Source: Prevotella sp.
Lineage (GTDB): Bacteria; Bacteroidota; Bacteroidia; Bacteroidales; Bacteroidaceae
NCBI GenBank assembly: GCA_017554105.1
Contig: JAFZIY010000025.1
Coordinates: forward strand, 58,844 to 122,843
Direction: 5' to 3'
DNA length: 64,000 bases
Part shown: positions 7,341-17,000 of the stretch, in pieces
Layout of the letters: every line of letters begins with the position of its first letter
Position numbering within the stretch: the stretch's first letter is position 1
Program-made: the position numbers and the translations under genes
Notes under the pieces: model-generated
The model's database searches: none
What the model was told of the DNA's origin: nothing
What the model saw: the letters and a program-made list of their open reading frames with translations, nothing else

Positions 7341-8060
7341 TCACCTGTGACGGAATCTTATCTCCCTCATGCTGTGAAGTCCCATAAAGCGGTCCTTGTC
7401 AACATATCCGTTCACTCCGTTGATATGCCCTTTTCCGGTGTACTGCCACAAGACGTAGTCGCGTTCGTCGGCAAGCACGGGCTCTCTCTCGGAGTACTGG
7501 GCAATCCACAGTTTGTAGTCGTTCAGTTCTCCGACAAGATATCTGTTGTAGAAGTTGGTATATGTATAGACGATGGGTTTCTGCTTGTATGCTCTTTCGA
7601 CGAGGTAGAGGAACTTGAGAAGTGAGTCGCACAGTTCTTCAGGTCCCATGCCGGCGTTGTTCTCCACGTCAATCATAGGTATGAGGTCCTGGTCGCCAGG
7701 CCTGCATTGCACCATGAAGTTCTCAAGTTGTTGCTGCTGTGGTGCCCGTGCCCTGTAGAAGTGGTATGACCCCACCTTCAGCCCATAGCGATGGGCCATG
7801 TCGATGTTTTCCTTGTATCTCTGGTCGATTCTTGTGTCGCCTTCGGTTGCCTTGATGTAAACGAAGGTCATCTTGCTGTTTTCTCCCACGGCCTCCCAGA
7901 ATATGTCACCCTGATAGTGGCTGATGTCGATGCCGTGAATGTGTGAGCAGGTGTCTTCGCACATCACATCGTAGCCATATTGGGCTTGTGCCTTTACGGT
8001 GAATAACGTGAGGAAAACTACTGTCGAAAGTATATATTTTGATATGTAATGTCGTTTCAT
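7341..8060 (-). CDS. GH25 lysozyme/muramidase, secreted
   Basis: 239 residues with a signal peptide (about 1-26, ending V-K-A-Q-A). The mature part is one GH25 barrel, the Chalaropsis-type lysozyme fold that hydrolyses the beta-1,4 bond between MurNAc and GlcNAc. Catalytic-site signatures are G-I-D-I-S-H-Y-Q-G (D45) and P-M-I-D-V-E-N (D131 and E133). Further conserved blocks are YIKATEGD, GSYHFYRA and the terminal VLWQYTGKG. The length fits a bare catalytic domain with no wall-binding repeats. Likely acts on peptidoglycan in the periplasm or outside the cell. Has its own promoter five bases before the ATG. Confidence 0.9.
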   Translation of the reverse strand: MKRHYISKYILSTVVFLTLFTVKAQAQYGYDVMCEDTCSHIHGIDISHYQGDIFWEAVGENSKMTFVYIKATEGDTRIDQRYKENIDMAHRYGLKVGSYHFYRARAPQQQQLENFMVQCRPGDQDLIPMIDVENNAGMGPEELCDSLLKFLYLVERAYKQKPIVYTYTNFYNRYLVGELNDYKLWIAQYSEREPVLADERDYVLWQYTGKGHINGVNGYVDKDRFMGLHSMREIRFRHR

Positions 8061-8065
8061 AGGTG

Positions 8066-8096
8066 CAAAGATAATGCATGTTATGCAAAAATCAAA
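8066..8096 (-). promoter_or_regulatory. Promoter of the GH25 gene, leaderless
   Basis: TTTG (8093-8096), 19 bp, TATCTTTG (8066-8073), then five bases to the ATG. Full consensus and very close to the start codon. Confidence 0.7.
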
Positions 8097-8106
8097 ATAT
8101 AGAGCA

Positions 8107-8148
8107 CCTTTTTACTTTTTTTTACCTTTTTACTTTTTTACTTTTTAA
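8107..8148. repeat. TTTTTACTTTTT-type tandem repeat at the nhaC stop
   Basis: A run of imperfect 8-9 base units (TTTTTAC/TTTTTACC). On the minus strand it codes the last few codons of the antiporter (S-V-K-K) and its stop codon. Similar runs occur near 22440-22470 and 26146-26162. Confidence 0.5.
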
Positions 8149-9451
8149 CGCTGTATCTTCTGGGGTATCTGAAGATGATGGAGAGGAGTCCTGCGACAAA
8201 TATGGCCATAGGGTAGTAAAGACGCGGCACTATCTGTATGGGGTTGAGACTTGCCAGTCCTGCTGCCATCAGCAGTTGTGCACCGTAAGGTATGAGACCT
8301 TGTATAGAGCATGAGAACACATCGAGTATCGAGGCACTCTTGCGGGGGTCGATGCCGAAGCGCTCGGCAATCTTCTTCGAGATACCTCCCACGGTGAGTA
8401 TCGCAACGGTGTTGTTGGCAGTGCAGATGTCTATGATGCTTACCAATGCGGCGATGGACATCTCGCCGCCACGCTTTCCTCTAATCCTCTTTGTTAAACG
8501 ACTGATAATGAAATCGATACCTCCATTTTCTTTAACTATTTCTAAAAGGCCGCCAGCCATCATCGTGATGATAATCAGTTCGCCCATTCCTACTATTCCC
8601 TCACCCATGGAACCGAACCATCCATAGAGGTCGTAGGAGCCGAGACACATGCCTATCACTCCTGTGAGAATGATTCCTATGGTGAGCACTGCCATCACGT
8701 TAAGTCCCAATATGGCGGTAATGAGGACTGCGAGGTATGGCAGCACCTTCAGGACGCTTACTTCGCCCACCTCGGTAGGTTTCTCTATTCCGGCGCCAAT
8801 GAAGAAGTAGATTATAAGAATCACTATGGCAGCGGGAACGACGATAAAGGAGTTTACCTTGAACTTGTCGTTCATCTTGCATCCCTGCGTCTGTGTCGCT
8901 ACTATTGTGGTATCAGAGATGAAAGAGAGGTTGTCGCCAAAGAACGAACCACCCACAACCACTGCCGTTATCATGGCGGCATCGGTTCCTGTCTGCTGTG
9001 CTACTCCCGCAGCAATGGGAACGAGAGCCACGATAGTACCGACACTCGTTCCTATGGAGAGCGAAATGAAGCACGAGGCAATGAAAAGTCCTGCCAGAAT
9101 CATGTTTCCCGGCAGTATGCTCAGAGTAAGATTCACTGTGGCATCGATGCTGCCTATAGTCTTTGCAGAGTTGGCGAAGGCTCCTGCAAGCACGAAAATC
9201 CAGAGCATAAGGATGAGGTTGCCGGTGCTTGCACCTCGCGAGAATACCTCGATGCGGCGTTTAAGGGGGAAGCCATGAAGCACAGCGACGGCATAGATGC
9301 TCGCTATCATGAATGCCACTGTGATAGGTACCTTGTAGAAGTCCATTGCCACAAGGCTGGTGACAAGATAGATGAGCACAAAGACTATAAGCGGCGACAA
9401 TGCCAGCATGCCGCGTTTCTTGCTTATTCTCTTTTCCTTTGCTTTCCCCAC
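8138..9451 (-). CDS. NhaC-family Na+/H+ antiporter-like transporter
   Basis: 437 residues, almost entirely hydrophobic helices (about 11). Conserved NhaC/ArsB-NhaD superfamily features are visible: SIGTSVGTIVALVPIA, VVGGSFFGDNLSFISDTTIVA (the G-D-N...D-T core) and ICTANNTVAILTVGG. Expected to exchange cytoplasmic Na+ or an organic ion for H+ across the inner membrane. The start is uncertain: GTG at 9451 gives a Lys-rich leader, while the Met 14 codons inside (MLALSPLIVF) would also serve. It sits 20 bases downstream of uxaA, probably in the lacI-uxaA transcript, which raises the chance of a job in sugar-acid uptake or ion balance during it. Confidence 0.85.
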   Translation of the reverse strand: MGKAKEKRISKKRGMLALSPLIVFVLIYLVTSLVAMDFYKVPITVAFMIASIYAVAVLHGFPLKRRIEVFSRGASTGNLILMLWIFVLAGAFANSAKTIGSIDATVNLTLSILPGNMILAGLFIASCFISLSIGTSVGTIVALVPIAAGVAQQTGTDAAMITAVVVGGSFFGDNLSFISDTTIVATQTQGCKMNDKFKVNSFIVVPAAIVILIIYFFIGAGIEKPTEVGEVSVLKVLPYLAVLITAILGLNVMAVLTIGIILTGVIGMCLGSYDLYGWFGSMGEGIVGMGELIIITMMAGGLLEIVKENGGIDFIISRLTKRIRGKRGGEMSIAALVSIIDICTANNTVAILTVGGISKKIAERFGIDPRKSASILDVFSCSIQGLIPYGAQLLMAAGLASLNPIQIVPRLYYPMAIFVAGLLSIIFRYPRRYSVKK

Positions 9452-9471
9452 TTTTTTCGTTGTTATAGTGT

Positions 9472-10968
9472 TTATAGAGTAACGCCGTTCTTGAAAATAG
9501 ATATCTCGCTATATCCATTCTCCTCATTGCGTGCTTTCTCACCGTTGGCGACAGCCAGAATCTTATCGATGAAACGTGGCAGCAGGTCTTGCATACTTGT
9601 GCCTTCCACGAGTTCCCCGGCGTTGAAGTCAATCCAGTTAGGCTTGTTCTTGGCAAGGGTGCTGTTAGTGGAAATCTTCATCGTTGGTATGAAGGTGCCG
9701 AATGGTGTTCCCCTTCCAGTGGTGAAGAGCACTATCTGGCATCCTGCTGAGGCGAGTGCCGTTGCAGCCACGAGATCGTTGCCGGGAGCAGAGAGGAGGT
9801 TAAGGCCGTTTGTCTGGAGACGGTCGCCATATTCGAGTACACCGCTAACCAGTGCACGACCGCACTTTTGCGTGCATCCCAGTGCCTTGTCCTCGAGGGT
9901 GGAGATGCCACCAGCCTTGTTTCCTGGCGAAGGATTCTCGCCAACGGGTTCTCCGTGGCTGAGGAAATACTCCTTGAAATTGTTTATAAGGCTCACGGTC
10001 TGCTGGAACAGTTCAGGTGTCTTGCAGCGGTTCATGAGGATGGTCTCGGCACCAAACATCTCAGGCACTTCAGTGAGGATTGTCGTTCCACCTTGTGCCA
10101 CAAGATAATCGGAGAATTCTCCTACGAGAGGATTTGCCGTGATACCACTGAAACCGTCACTGCCGCCACATTTCAGTCCTATGCGTAGTTTGCTCAGAGG
10201 ACATTCGGTACGCTTGTCTTTGCGTGCTATAGCGTATAGTTCCCTAAGAATCTTCATTCCTTCCTCTACTTCGTCGCCCACTACTTTCTGGGTGATTAGG
10301 AACTTTATGCGGTCGTGGTCGTAGTCACCCAGTAACTGCTCGAACTGCTCGGGCTGGTTGTTCTCGCATCCCAGGCTCAGAATGAGTACTGCACCAGCGT
10401 TGGGATGAAGCACGATGTCGCGCAATACCTTTCGGGTGTTCTCGTGGTCGCCTGACAGTTGGGAGCATCCGTAGTTGTGATGCCATGCGTGAACAGCGTC
10501 GATGCCTTCAAGGGATGTTTCTTTCTCGAGGCGTGAAGCAAGTCGCTCAGCAATTCCGTTGACACATCCTACGGTGGGGACTATCCATACCTCGTTGCGT
10601 ACTCCCACCTCGCCGTTTTTCCTCACATATCCATTGAATGTTCGGTTGTCTTTAGGGATGTAGAGTGAATCGTCAACAGGGTTATACTCATAGTTGAGAG
10701 TTCCTGCGAGATTAGTCTTGATATTGTTCTCGTTCACCCATTCCCCGCTTTTCAGGTCAACCATAGCGTGCCCAATAGGGTAGCCATACTTTATGATGTC
10801 CTGTCCTTTTTTAGCATCGTCGATGAGAATCTTGTGCCCCGCAGGAGTGTCCTGCTTCACTTCGATGTTCTTTCCGTCGATACTGAAGGACTCGCCTTTT
10901 GCGATGGCGCGAAGGCATACCACCACGGTGTCGAGGTTGTTGATTTTGATGAATGATGACTGTTCCAT
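9472..10968 (-). CDS. uxaA: Altronate dehydratase
   Basis: 498 residues, the length of full UxaA. It dehydrates D-altronate to 2-keto-3-deoxygluconate in galacturonate catabolism, using a metal centre. The N-terminal about 90 residues form the SAF-type domain (A-I-A-K-G-E, then HAMVDLKSGEWVNENN). The large C-terminal domain has the conserved WHHNYGCSQL and RIGLKCGGSDGFSGITANP blocks, typical of the altronate/galactarate dehydratase family. Galactarate dehydratase (GarD) is the alternative, but linkage with kdgK and eda makes altronate, which yields KDG, the better substrate. No uxaB, uxaC or uxuA is present here, so the upper pathway must be encoded elsewhere. Confidence 0.88.
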   Translation of the reverse strand: MEQSSFIKINNLDTVVVCLRAIAKGESFSIDGKNIEVKQDTPAGHKILIDDAKKGQDIIKYGYPIGHAMVDLKSGEWVNENNIKTNLAGTLNYEYNPVDDSLYIPKDNRTFNGYVRKNGEVGVRNEVWIVPTVGCVNGIAERLASRLEKETSLEGIDAVHAWHHNYGCSQLSGDHENTRKVLRDIVLHPNAGAVLILSLGCENNQPEQFEQLLGDYDHDRIKFLITQKVVGDEVEEGMKILRELYAIARKDKRTECPLSKLRIGLKCGGSDGFSGITANPLVGEFSDYLVAQGGTTILTEVPEMFGAETILMNRCKTPELFQQTVSLINNFKEYFLSHGEPVGENPSPGNKAGGISTLEDKALGCTQKCGRALVSGVLEYGDRLQTNGLNLLSAPGNDLVAATALASAGCQIVLFTTGRGTPFGTFIPTMKISTNSTLAKNKPNWIDFNAGELVEGTSMQDLLPRFIDKILAVANGEKARNEENGYSEISIFKNGVTL

Positions 10969-11013
10969 GGATTTGTTTTATTAGTTAGTTCAGTAGTTTT
11001 GTTATTTTAGTAG

Positions 11014-12078
11014 TTATATCATTTCCCGGTGGTAAAAATCAACGTTTTCTTTCGTAAGCAGTTCTATCGGCATGTAGTTGACTGTTTCCACGGATTGTTT
11101 CAGTACTATGGCCCGGAAGAGGGTGTCGATACAACTGTATCCTTGTTGGAAGGCATGTTGTGCAATGAGGAAAGATATGGAGCCTTCTTTCAGACACTTT
11201 GCATTCTTGTTTACCATATCATATCCCATTATCTGAACATTGCGACGGTTGTTCCGCAAGAGGTACTCGCCTACGATGTGGGCCTTTGAACACATCGTTA
11301 TGCAATGGTGCACGTCTGTATTCTCGTTGAAGTACTTGTCGAGAATTATATCATATTCTTTCTTGTCCTTTCCCATAGGAAGCTCAAGGCTTTTAATCTT
11401 TATCGACGGGAAGTGCTCACCCATATAGTGGCGGAATCCTACTTCGCGGTTCTCTTGTTGCTTGCTTGCCACTTTGCCGTTCTTGGTGAGTCGCATCAGC
11501 ATGATGCTTTTCTCCTCTTTGGCTATGAGCATCAGCATACGTGCCGCAAAATAGCCACTTCTGAAAGAGTCTTGCCCGTAAAAACTCAGAGGCTTCAGGT
11601 CTGGCATGAATGAGTCGAGGAGTACGAAAGGAATATTTCTTTCATGCAACTGGTCAGTATATTTCTTTGTTGTCTCAAGGTCACTCGGAATCACTATAAC
11701 TCCATTAGGTTCGCTTTCAAGCACCTCCTCAAAGACACCGGAGAATGACTCTTCGTCGAAACGCATGTAGTAGTTAAACTTCACCTCTACATGGAAGTCG
11801 CGCCGAAACTCACATGCCTTTGACGCTCCCTCTTCAATCTCCTGCCAGTAGGCCTCGCTCTCGTGCTTGGGAATTATGAGATGGAAAGTGTAGGACTTGT
11901 TGTATGCCAATGCGCTGGCATACATGTTAGGCTGATAGTTTATTTCTTTGAGAACTTTCTCAACTTTCGCTCTGGCAACTGCCGACACATTAGGGCGGTT
12001 ATGAATAATTCTGTCAACCGTTCCGACGGATACTCCAGCCTTCTCTGCAATGTCTTTTATTCTTACCTTTTGAGACAT
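11014..12078 (-). CDS. LacI-family transcriptional regulator of the KDG locus
   Basis: 354 residues. The N-terminal helix-turn-helix is classic LacI (VRIKDIAEKAGVSVGTVDRI, then the hinge helix R-A-K-V-E-K-V-L-K-E-I-N-Y-Q-P-N). It is followed by a periplasmic-binding-protein-like sensor domain (about 65-350), of the type with a variable sugar pocket rather than the ribose type. Divergent from kdgK, 245 bp away, and first in the strand that carries uxaA and nhaC. Three inverted-repeat sites in the shared upstream region make it the probable repressor of both arms, with KDG or a hexuronate-derived compound the likely inducer (inferred). Confidence 0.85.
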   Translation of the reverse strand: MSQKVRIKDIAEKAGVSVGTVDRIIHNRPNVSAVARAKVEKVLKEINYQPNMYASALAYNKSYTFHLIIPKHESEAYWQEIEEGASKACEFRRDFHVEVKFNYYMRFDEESFSGVFEEVLESEPNGVIVIPSDLETTKKYTDQLHERNIPFVLLDSFMPDLKPLSFYGQDSFRSGYFAARMLMLIAKEEKSIMLMRLTKNGKVASKQQENREVGFRHYMGEHFPSIKIKSLELPMGKDKKEYDIILDKYFNENTDVHHCITMCSKAHIVGEYLLRNNRRNVQIMGYDMVNKNAKCLKEGSISFLIAQHAFQQGYSCIDTLFRAIVLKQSVETVNYMPIELLTKENVDFYHREMI

Positions 12079-12125
12079 TTGATTTGTAGTTTGTTAATGT
12101 TAAAAATATAATCTTAAGCAAGATG

Positions 12126-12145
12126 TTTGCGCACACAAGTGCAAA
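12126..12145. promoter_or_regulatory. Candidate LacI-type operator 1
   Basis: TTTGCGCACACAAGTGCAAA: outer arms TTTGC/GCAAA match exactly, with a further partly matching base pair inside. It falls just downstream of the likely lacI -7 box, where binding would block transcription. Confidence 0.45.
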
Positions 12146-12154
12146 ATTTTGTTG

Positions 12155-12186
12155 CAAAAGTACAAATAAAAAGTTAATTGTGCGAA
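12155..12186 (-). promoter_or_regulatory. Possible lacI-uxaA promoter
   Basis: TACTTTTG on the minus strand (12155-12162) with a poor -33 element (TTCG, 12183-12186) 20 bp upstream. The -33 region is covered by candidate operator 2, so autoregulation is possible. Confidence 0.4.
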
Positions 12187-12192
12187 TGCACA
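12179..12192. promoter_or_regulatory. Candidate LacI-type operator 2
   Basis: TGTGC-GAAT-GCACA, a perfect 5-bp inverted repeat with a 4-base centre, located midway in the lacI-kdgK intergenic space. Confidence 0.5.
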
Positions 12193-12232
12193 GCTGTTTT
12201 TTTTTCTTTTCACTTATTTTTTTAGTTATTTA

Positions 12233-12264
12233 TTTGCTTATTTCCCTATAATATCTTAATTTTG
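12233..12264 (+). promoter_or_regulatory. kdgK-eda promoter
   Basis: TTTG (12233-12236), 20-bp spacer, TAATTTTG (12257-12264), giving a leader of roughly 50 bases before kdgK. Confidence 0.7.
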
Positions 12265-12274
12265 TGCTCGCAAA
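12261..12274. promoter_or_regulatory. Candidate LacI-type operator 3
   Basis: TTTGTGCTCGCAAA: TTTG/CAAA arms around a TGCTCG core, overlapping the -7 box and start point of the kdgK promoter, the classical place for repression. Confidence 0.45.
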
Positions 12275-12323
12275 CAATAATATTATAATTAAAATCTACA
12301 AACAAATCAAAAACAAAACAATT

Positions 12324-13346
12324 ATGGCAAAAATTGTAACATTGGGTGAGATAATGCTTCGCCTATCTCCACAGGGTAATGACCGTTTCATTCAGAGTGA
12401 GAGTTTTCGTATCATTCCTGGTGGCGGTGAGGCTAATGTGGCAATCTCTGTAGCCAACTATGGTCATGATGCTTATTTTGTATCCAAATTGCCAAAGCAT
12501 GAGATTGGCCAGATAGCAGTAAATGCTCTCCGCCGTTATGGTGTTAACACGGAGTATATTGCTCGCGGTGGCGACCGTGTAGGTCTCTACTATGCGGAGA
12601 CAGGTGCCAGCATGCGCCCTTCAAAGGTTATCTATGACCGTGCTCACAGTTCTATATCAGAAGCAGAGCCATCAGACTTTGACTTCGATGCTATTATGGA
12701 GGGTGCACAGTGGTTCCACTGGTCGGGCATTACACCGGCAATCTCCGACAAGGCTGCTGAGCTTACACGTCTTGCATGTGAGGCAGCAAAGCGTCACGGT
12801 GTGACTGTCAGCGTGGACCTGAACTTCCGCAAGAAGTTATGGACAAGCGAGAAGGCAATATCCATCATGCGTCCGCTGATGAAGTATGTTGACGTGTGCA
12901 TAGGAAATGAGGAAGATGCAGAACTCTGTCTCGGCTTCAAGCCAGACGCTGATGTTGAGGGAGGTAAGACAGACGCAAGTGGCTATGAGAAGATATTTAA
13001 GCAGATGAAAGAGGAATTCGGCTTCAAGTATGTGGTATCAACACTTCGTGAGTCGTTCTCTGCAACCTTCAATGGTTGGAAGGCTTTGATATATAATGGA
13101 GAGGAGTTCTATCAGAGCAAGCGCTATGAGATAAATCCTATTATCGACCGTGTTGGTGGTGGTGACTCATTCTCTGGTGGTCTTATACATGGATTGCTCA
13201 CAAAGAATAATCAGGGTGAGGCACTTGAGTTTGCTGTTGCGGCCTCTGCTCTTAAGCATACCATCAATGGAGACTTCAATCTTGTTTCTGTTGACGAGGT
13301 GGAGTCGCTTGCAGGTGGCAATGCCAACGGTCGTGTTCAGAGATAG
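12324..13346 (+). CDS. kdgK: 2-keto-3-deoxygluconate kinase (PfkB family)
   Basis: 340 residues from the ATG at 12324 (MAKIVTLGEIM). A longer in-frame start at 12264 lies inside the promoter and is rejected. It phosphorylates KDG to KDPG with ATP. PfkB features: the N-terminal GGGEANVAISVANYG, and the ATP/anion-hole signature D-R-V-G-G-G-D-S-F-S-G-G-L near residue 275, with the catalytic Asp in GGGDSF. Sugar specificity follows from the neighbours: KDPG aldolase directly downstream and altronate dehydratase across the divergent promoter. A different PfkB sugar is possible but unlikely here. Confidence 0.9.
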   Translation: MAKIVTLGEIMLRLSPQGNDRFIQSESFRIIPGGGEANVAISVANYGHDAYFVSKLPKHEIGQIAVNALRRYGVNTEYIARGGDRVGLYYAETGASMRPSKVIYDRAHSSISEAEPSDFDFDAIMEGAQWFHWSGITPAISDKAAELTRLACEAAKRHGVTVSVDLNFRKKLWTSEKAISIMRPLMKYVDVCIGNEEDAELCLGFKPDADVEGGKTDASGYEKIFKQMKEEFGFKYVVSTLRESFSATFNGWKALIYNGEEFYQSKRYEINPIIDRVGGGDSFSGGLIHGLLTKNNQGEALEFAVAASALKHTINGDFNLVSVDEVESLAGGNANGRVQR

Positions 13347-13407
13347 ATTAATTTGACGATTGGACAAATAGTAAAATCGTAAAATAGTATAATTGTATAA
13401 TAAAATC

Positions 13408-14076
13408 ATGGCAAAGTTTGATAAAATAGCCGTCTTAAAGAAAATAGGCGATACGGGAATGGTTCCTGTGTTCTATAATAAAGACCTTGAGATATGCAAG
13501 AACGTGGTGAAGGCTTGCTATGAGGGTGGAGTTCGCGCTTTTGAGTTTACTAATCGCGGAGACTTCGCTCAAGAGGTGTTTGGTGAGCTGGTGAAGTGGG
13601 CAGACAAGGAATGTCCAGAACTCGCACTCGGTATTGGCAGTGTCGTAGATGCTCCTACTGCTGCGCTCTACATTCAGTTGGGTGCAAACTTCGTTGTAGG
13701 ACCTCTGTTCAATCCAGACATAGCACCTGTATGCAACCGTCGCCTTGTTCCTTATTGTCCTGGTTGCGGAACACCTTCTGAAATAGGAAAGGCTCAGGAA
13801 CTTGGTTGCGACCTGACGAAACTTTTCCCGGGCGATGTCTATACACCCAAGATGGTGAAGGGACTTATGGCACCGATGAAGTGGTCGAAGATCATGGTAA
13901 CTGGTGGTGTGGCTCCTGAAAAGGAGAATCTCGAGGCGTGGTTCAAGGCTGGCGTCTTCTGTGTGGGAATGGGTTCAAAGCTCTTCCCCAAAGAAAAAGT
14001 GGCAGCAGGCGACTGGCAGTATGTTACTGATAAATGTAAGGAGGCTTTAGGTTACGTTGCTGAAGCGCGCAAGTGA
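13408..14076 (+). CDS. eda: KDPG/KHG aldolase
   Basis: 222 residues from ATG 13408 ([13 protein letters not shown]). The Schiff-base lysine is K138 in [14 protein letters not shown], and E46 in [10 protein letters not shown] is the general base position. The conserved substrate loops are [19 protein letters not shown] and [12 protein letters not shown]. It cleaves 2-keto-3-deoxy-6-phosphogluconate to pyruvate and glyceraldehyde-3-phosphate, closing the pathway begun by UxaA and KdgK. It follows kdgK by about 60 bases, and its last 20 bases overlap the start of the sensor-kinase gene. Confidence 0.93.
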   Translation: MAKFDKIAVLKKIGDTGMVPVFYNKDLEICKNVVKACYEGGVRAFEFTNRGDFAQEVFGELVKWADKECPELALGIGSVVDAPTAALYIQLGANFVVGPLFNPDIAPVCNRRLVPYCPGCGTPSEIGKAQELGCDLTKLFPGDVYTPKMVKGLMAPMKWSKIMVTGGVAPEKENLEAWFKAGVFCVGMGSKLFPKEKVAAGDWQYVTDKCKEALGYVAEARK

Positions 14077-17000
14077 TAAATACGTTGCAAAGGACTCGAT
14101 ATGGCTCATCGTCATATTGGGTCTTTTGTGTTTTTCAGCTTGTCAGAATAATCCCAATAGGGCAGAGGTGGACAGGTTGAACTCTATTTCTTATGCATAC
14201 CACTACAAAAACATAGACTCCACCATCCACTATGCGAGGGAAGCATATAGACTGTCAGACAACTATAATGATGGTAGGGCTGAGGCTCTGAATAATATAG
14301 CCTTTGCAAGTATTGCAAGGATGAACTATCTTGATGCTTACAAACAACTTGACAGCATAGAGGTTATTACAAGCAATCAGGTAGAGCTTCTCATAGCACA
14401 CATACAACAAATGCGACTGTGCCAGCGCGAATCGCACAACAAGGAGTTTTATGACTATCTTGAGAAAGCGACGAAGTGCTTGAAGCGCATCAATGAATCG
14501 CGAGATATGCTCAGCAACAGACAACTCTCGCGTATGGTATATGCTGAGAGTGAGTTGGCAATAGTCACATCTACGTATTATTATTATGTTGGACTTGAGA
14601 AAGAATCACAAGATGCGTTAATGGCTATTGATGCCAACGGAGAGATACAGAAAGACTCCGCACAGCTTATGAACTATCTTTACCAGATAGGAGCGGGAGG
14701 AATAATCACCGAAGGGACGCAGGCAGAGATTAATCAGGCTGAGTGGTATTACCTGATGCGCTGCTATTTTCTTGCTGTGCAGAGCGGAAGTGTTTATTGG
14801 GAAGCAAACTCTCTGCAATCGATGAGCGAGCATCTCCTGGATAAGAGTAGCCGTGAGAAGATAATTGTCGATAACCTTTCTGACATAAATTACATCAATG
14901 TAGACAATATGCCTGACAGCCTACTTGCAGGCTATTTTGCACAGAGGTCGCTAAATTTGTTTCTCGGTCTTGGTGATGTATATCAGACAGCAGGATCCTA
15001 TCGAACCCTTGCCTCATGTTTCTGGGGAGTGGGTGATTTCCCCTCCGCTTTGATTTGTCTTGAGGACGCATTAGGTAAGGATAAACGTATAGAGCAGGCA
15101 CCAGACCTTGTGGCAAGTATTCGTGAACAGATGTCGCTCGTCAATTCTGCAATGGACGACAAACCAGCCAGCGACGACAATCGTAACATTTATCTGGACC
15201 TCCAGGATATGACACGACAAGACCGTCATCTGGAGGCGCGTGCAGAACAACTTGATCGTTCGTCGAGACAACTAAACATAATGATTGTGGCTGTTCTCGT
15301 CACCATTGTCATTGCTGTGGCTATGATGTTCTTCTTTGACTATCTACGCCGTAAGAAACAGAAGAAGAATTCTCTCGACTCTCTTCTTCATCCATTGGAG
15401 CAGTGGCAGTCAGACAACCTTATAGCCAATAATGCATTAGATGAGCGGTATGAGGAGATAAATGAGGCATACGCACTCAATGTTATACACATAGCAAACA
15501 ACAAGAAGCGTAATCTTGAGAATCGTGCTAAGATATTCTTAGTTAACAGTATAATGCCGCTCATTGACCGCATGATTAACGAGGTTAATAGGTTAAAGGG
15601 ATATAATGAGCCAGCGGAGGTGAGGACTGAGAGGTATAACTACGTGGCGGAGTTAACAGACAAGATAAACGACTATAACAACGTACTCACACAATGGATA
15701 CAGTTACGGCAGGGTGACTTGAATATGCATATCGAGAGTTTCCCGCTCGAAGATACCTTCGGAGTGGTGCGCAAGGGAAGGATGTCGTTCCAGCTTAAGG
15801 GTATAAACCTCATAGTGGAGCCTACAGACTTTAGTGTAAAGGCTGACAAGGTGCTTACGCTCTTTATGCTTAACACACTTGCCGATAATGCGCGCAAGTT
15901 TACCCCCGAGGGTGGCACCGTAACAATATCCTCAACATCTACCGACGACTATGTTGAGATATCTGTTCGTGATACCGGCAAAGGAATGTCTGCTGACCAG
16001 TTGTCAGGCATTTTTGACCATAAGGTATATAACGGACATGGGTTTGGACTTATGAATTGCAAGGGTATTATTGAGAAATACCGTAAGATAAGTCAGATTT
16101 TCAATGTGTGCCGGCTGTCGGCGGAGAGTGAAGAGGGCAAGGGTAGCCGATTCTTCTTCCGCTTGCCTCATGGTATTGTGAGAACCATCATTGCATTTGT
16201 TCTGATGATGTCTGCCTGTGGCATAAATGCTGCTGACACTTCGCTGAAGATGGCAGCCAAATATGCTGATAGCGCATATTTCTCAAACATCAATGGCAGA
16301 TATGAACAGACATTGCAATTCGCGGACAGTGTTAGGAAGTATATCAATATAAGATATAAGCATTTGGTTCCTAATGGTAATGCGCTAATGGAACGTGAAG
16401 GCAATGTCAAGTCAGAGCCGGCAGAGATAGCATGGTTTCATGACAGTCTCGATATTGACTATAACATTATTCTCGACATACGCAATGAGAGTGCTGTAGC
16501 CGCTCTTGCCTTACACAACTGGTCACTATACCGCTACAACAACCGCATCTATACAATGCTTTTCAAGGAGAGGTCGGCAGACAAGAATCTTGCCGCGTAT
16601 TGTAGAAAGATGCAAACGTCGGAATCGAACAAGATGATAGCAATTGCTATGCTTTTCTTGCTTTTCCTGATAATTCTTGTAGCGTACTATTTCCTCTATT
16701 ATCGACACCGCATCAACTATGAATATTGCATGGAACAGGTGGGATATATTAACGATATTCTACTGAGTGAAAAGGATGATGAGGAAAAACTTGCGCTGAT
16801 TTCACCAATATCCACAAGCAAATACCCTGAGCCGCTAAGTGATATTGTTGACAAGGTTAAGCAGGCATTGGAGTCGTCAGTAAGGAACTCCAAGGAGAAA
16901 CGTGATGTTATAGAATTGGCTGAGGATGAGCGTAGGCGTGCAGAGTTTGAGGATGACAAGCTACACGTTAGTAACAATGTGTTAGACAACTGTCTTAGCA

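Noticed and set aside
9275-10108. A 277-codon plus-strand open frame
   Set aside because: Overlaps the ends of nhaC and uxaA on the opposite strand and has no recognisable features.
12264-12323. Upstream start for kdgK, 20 codons earlier
   Set aside because: That start would fall within the promoter -7 box, and the extra residues (Asn/Ile/Lys-rich) do not fit the PfkB N-terminus.
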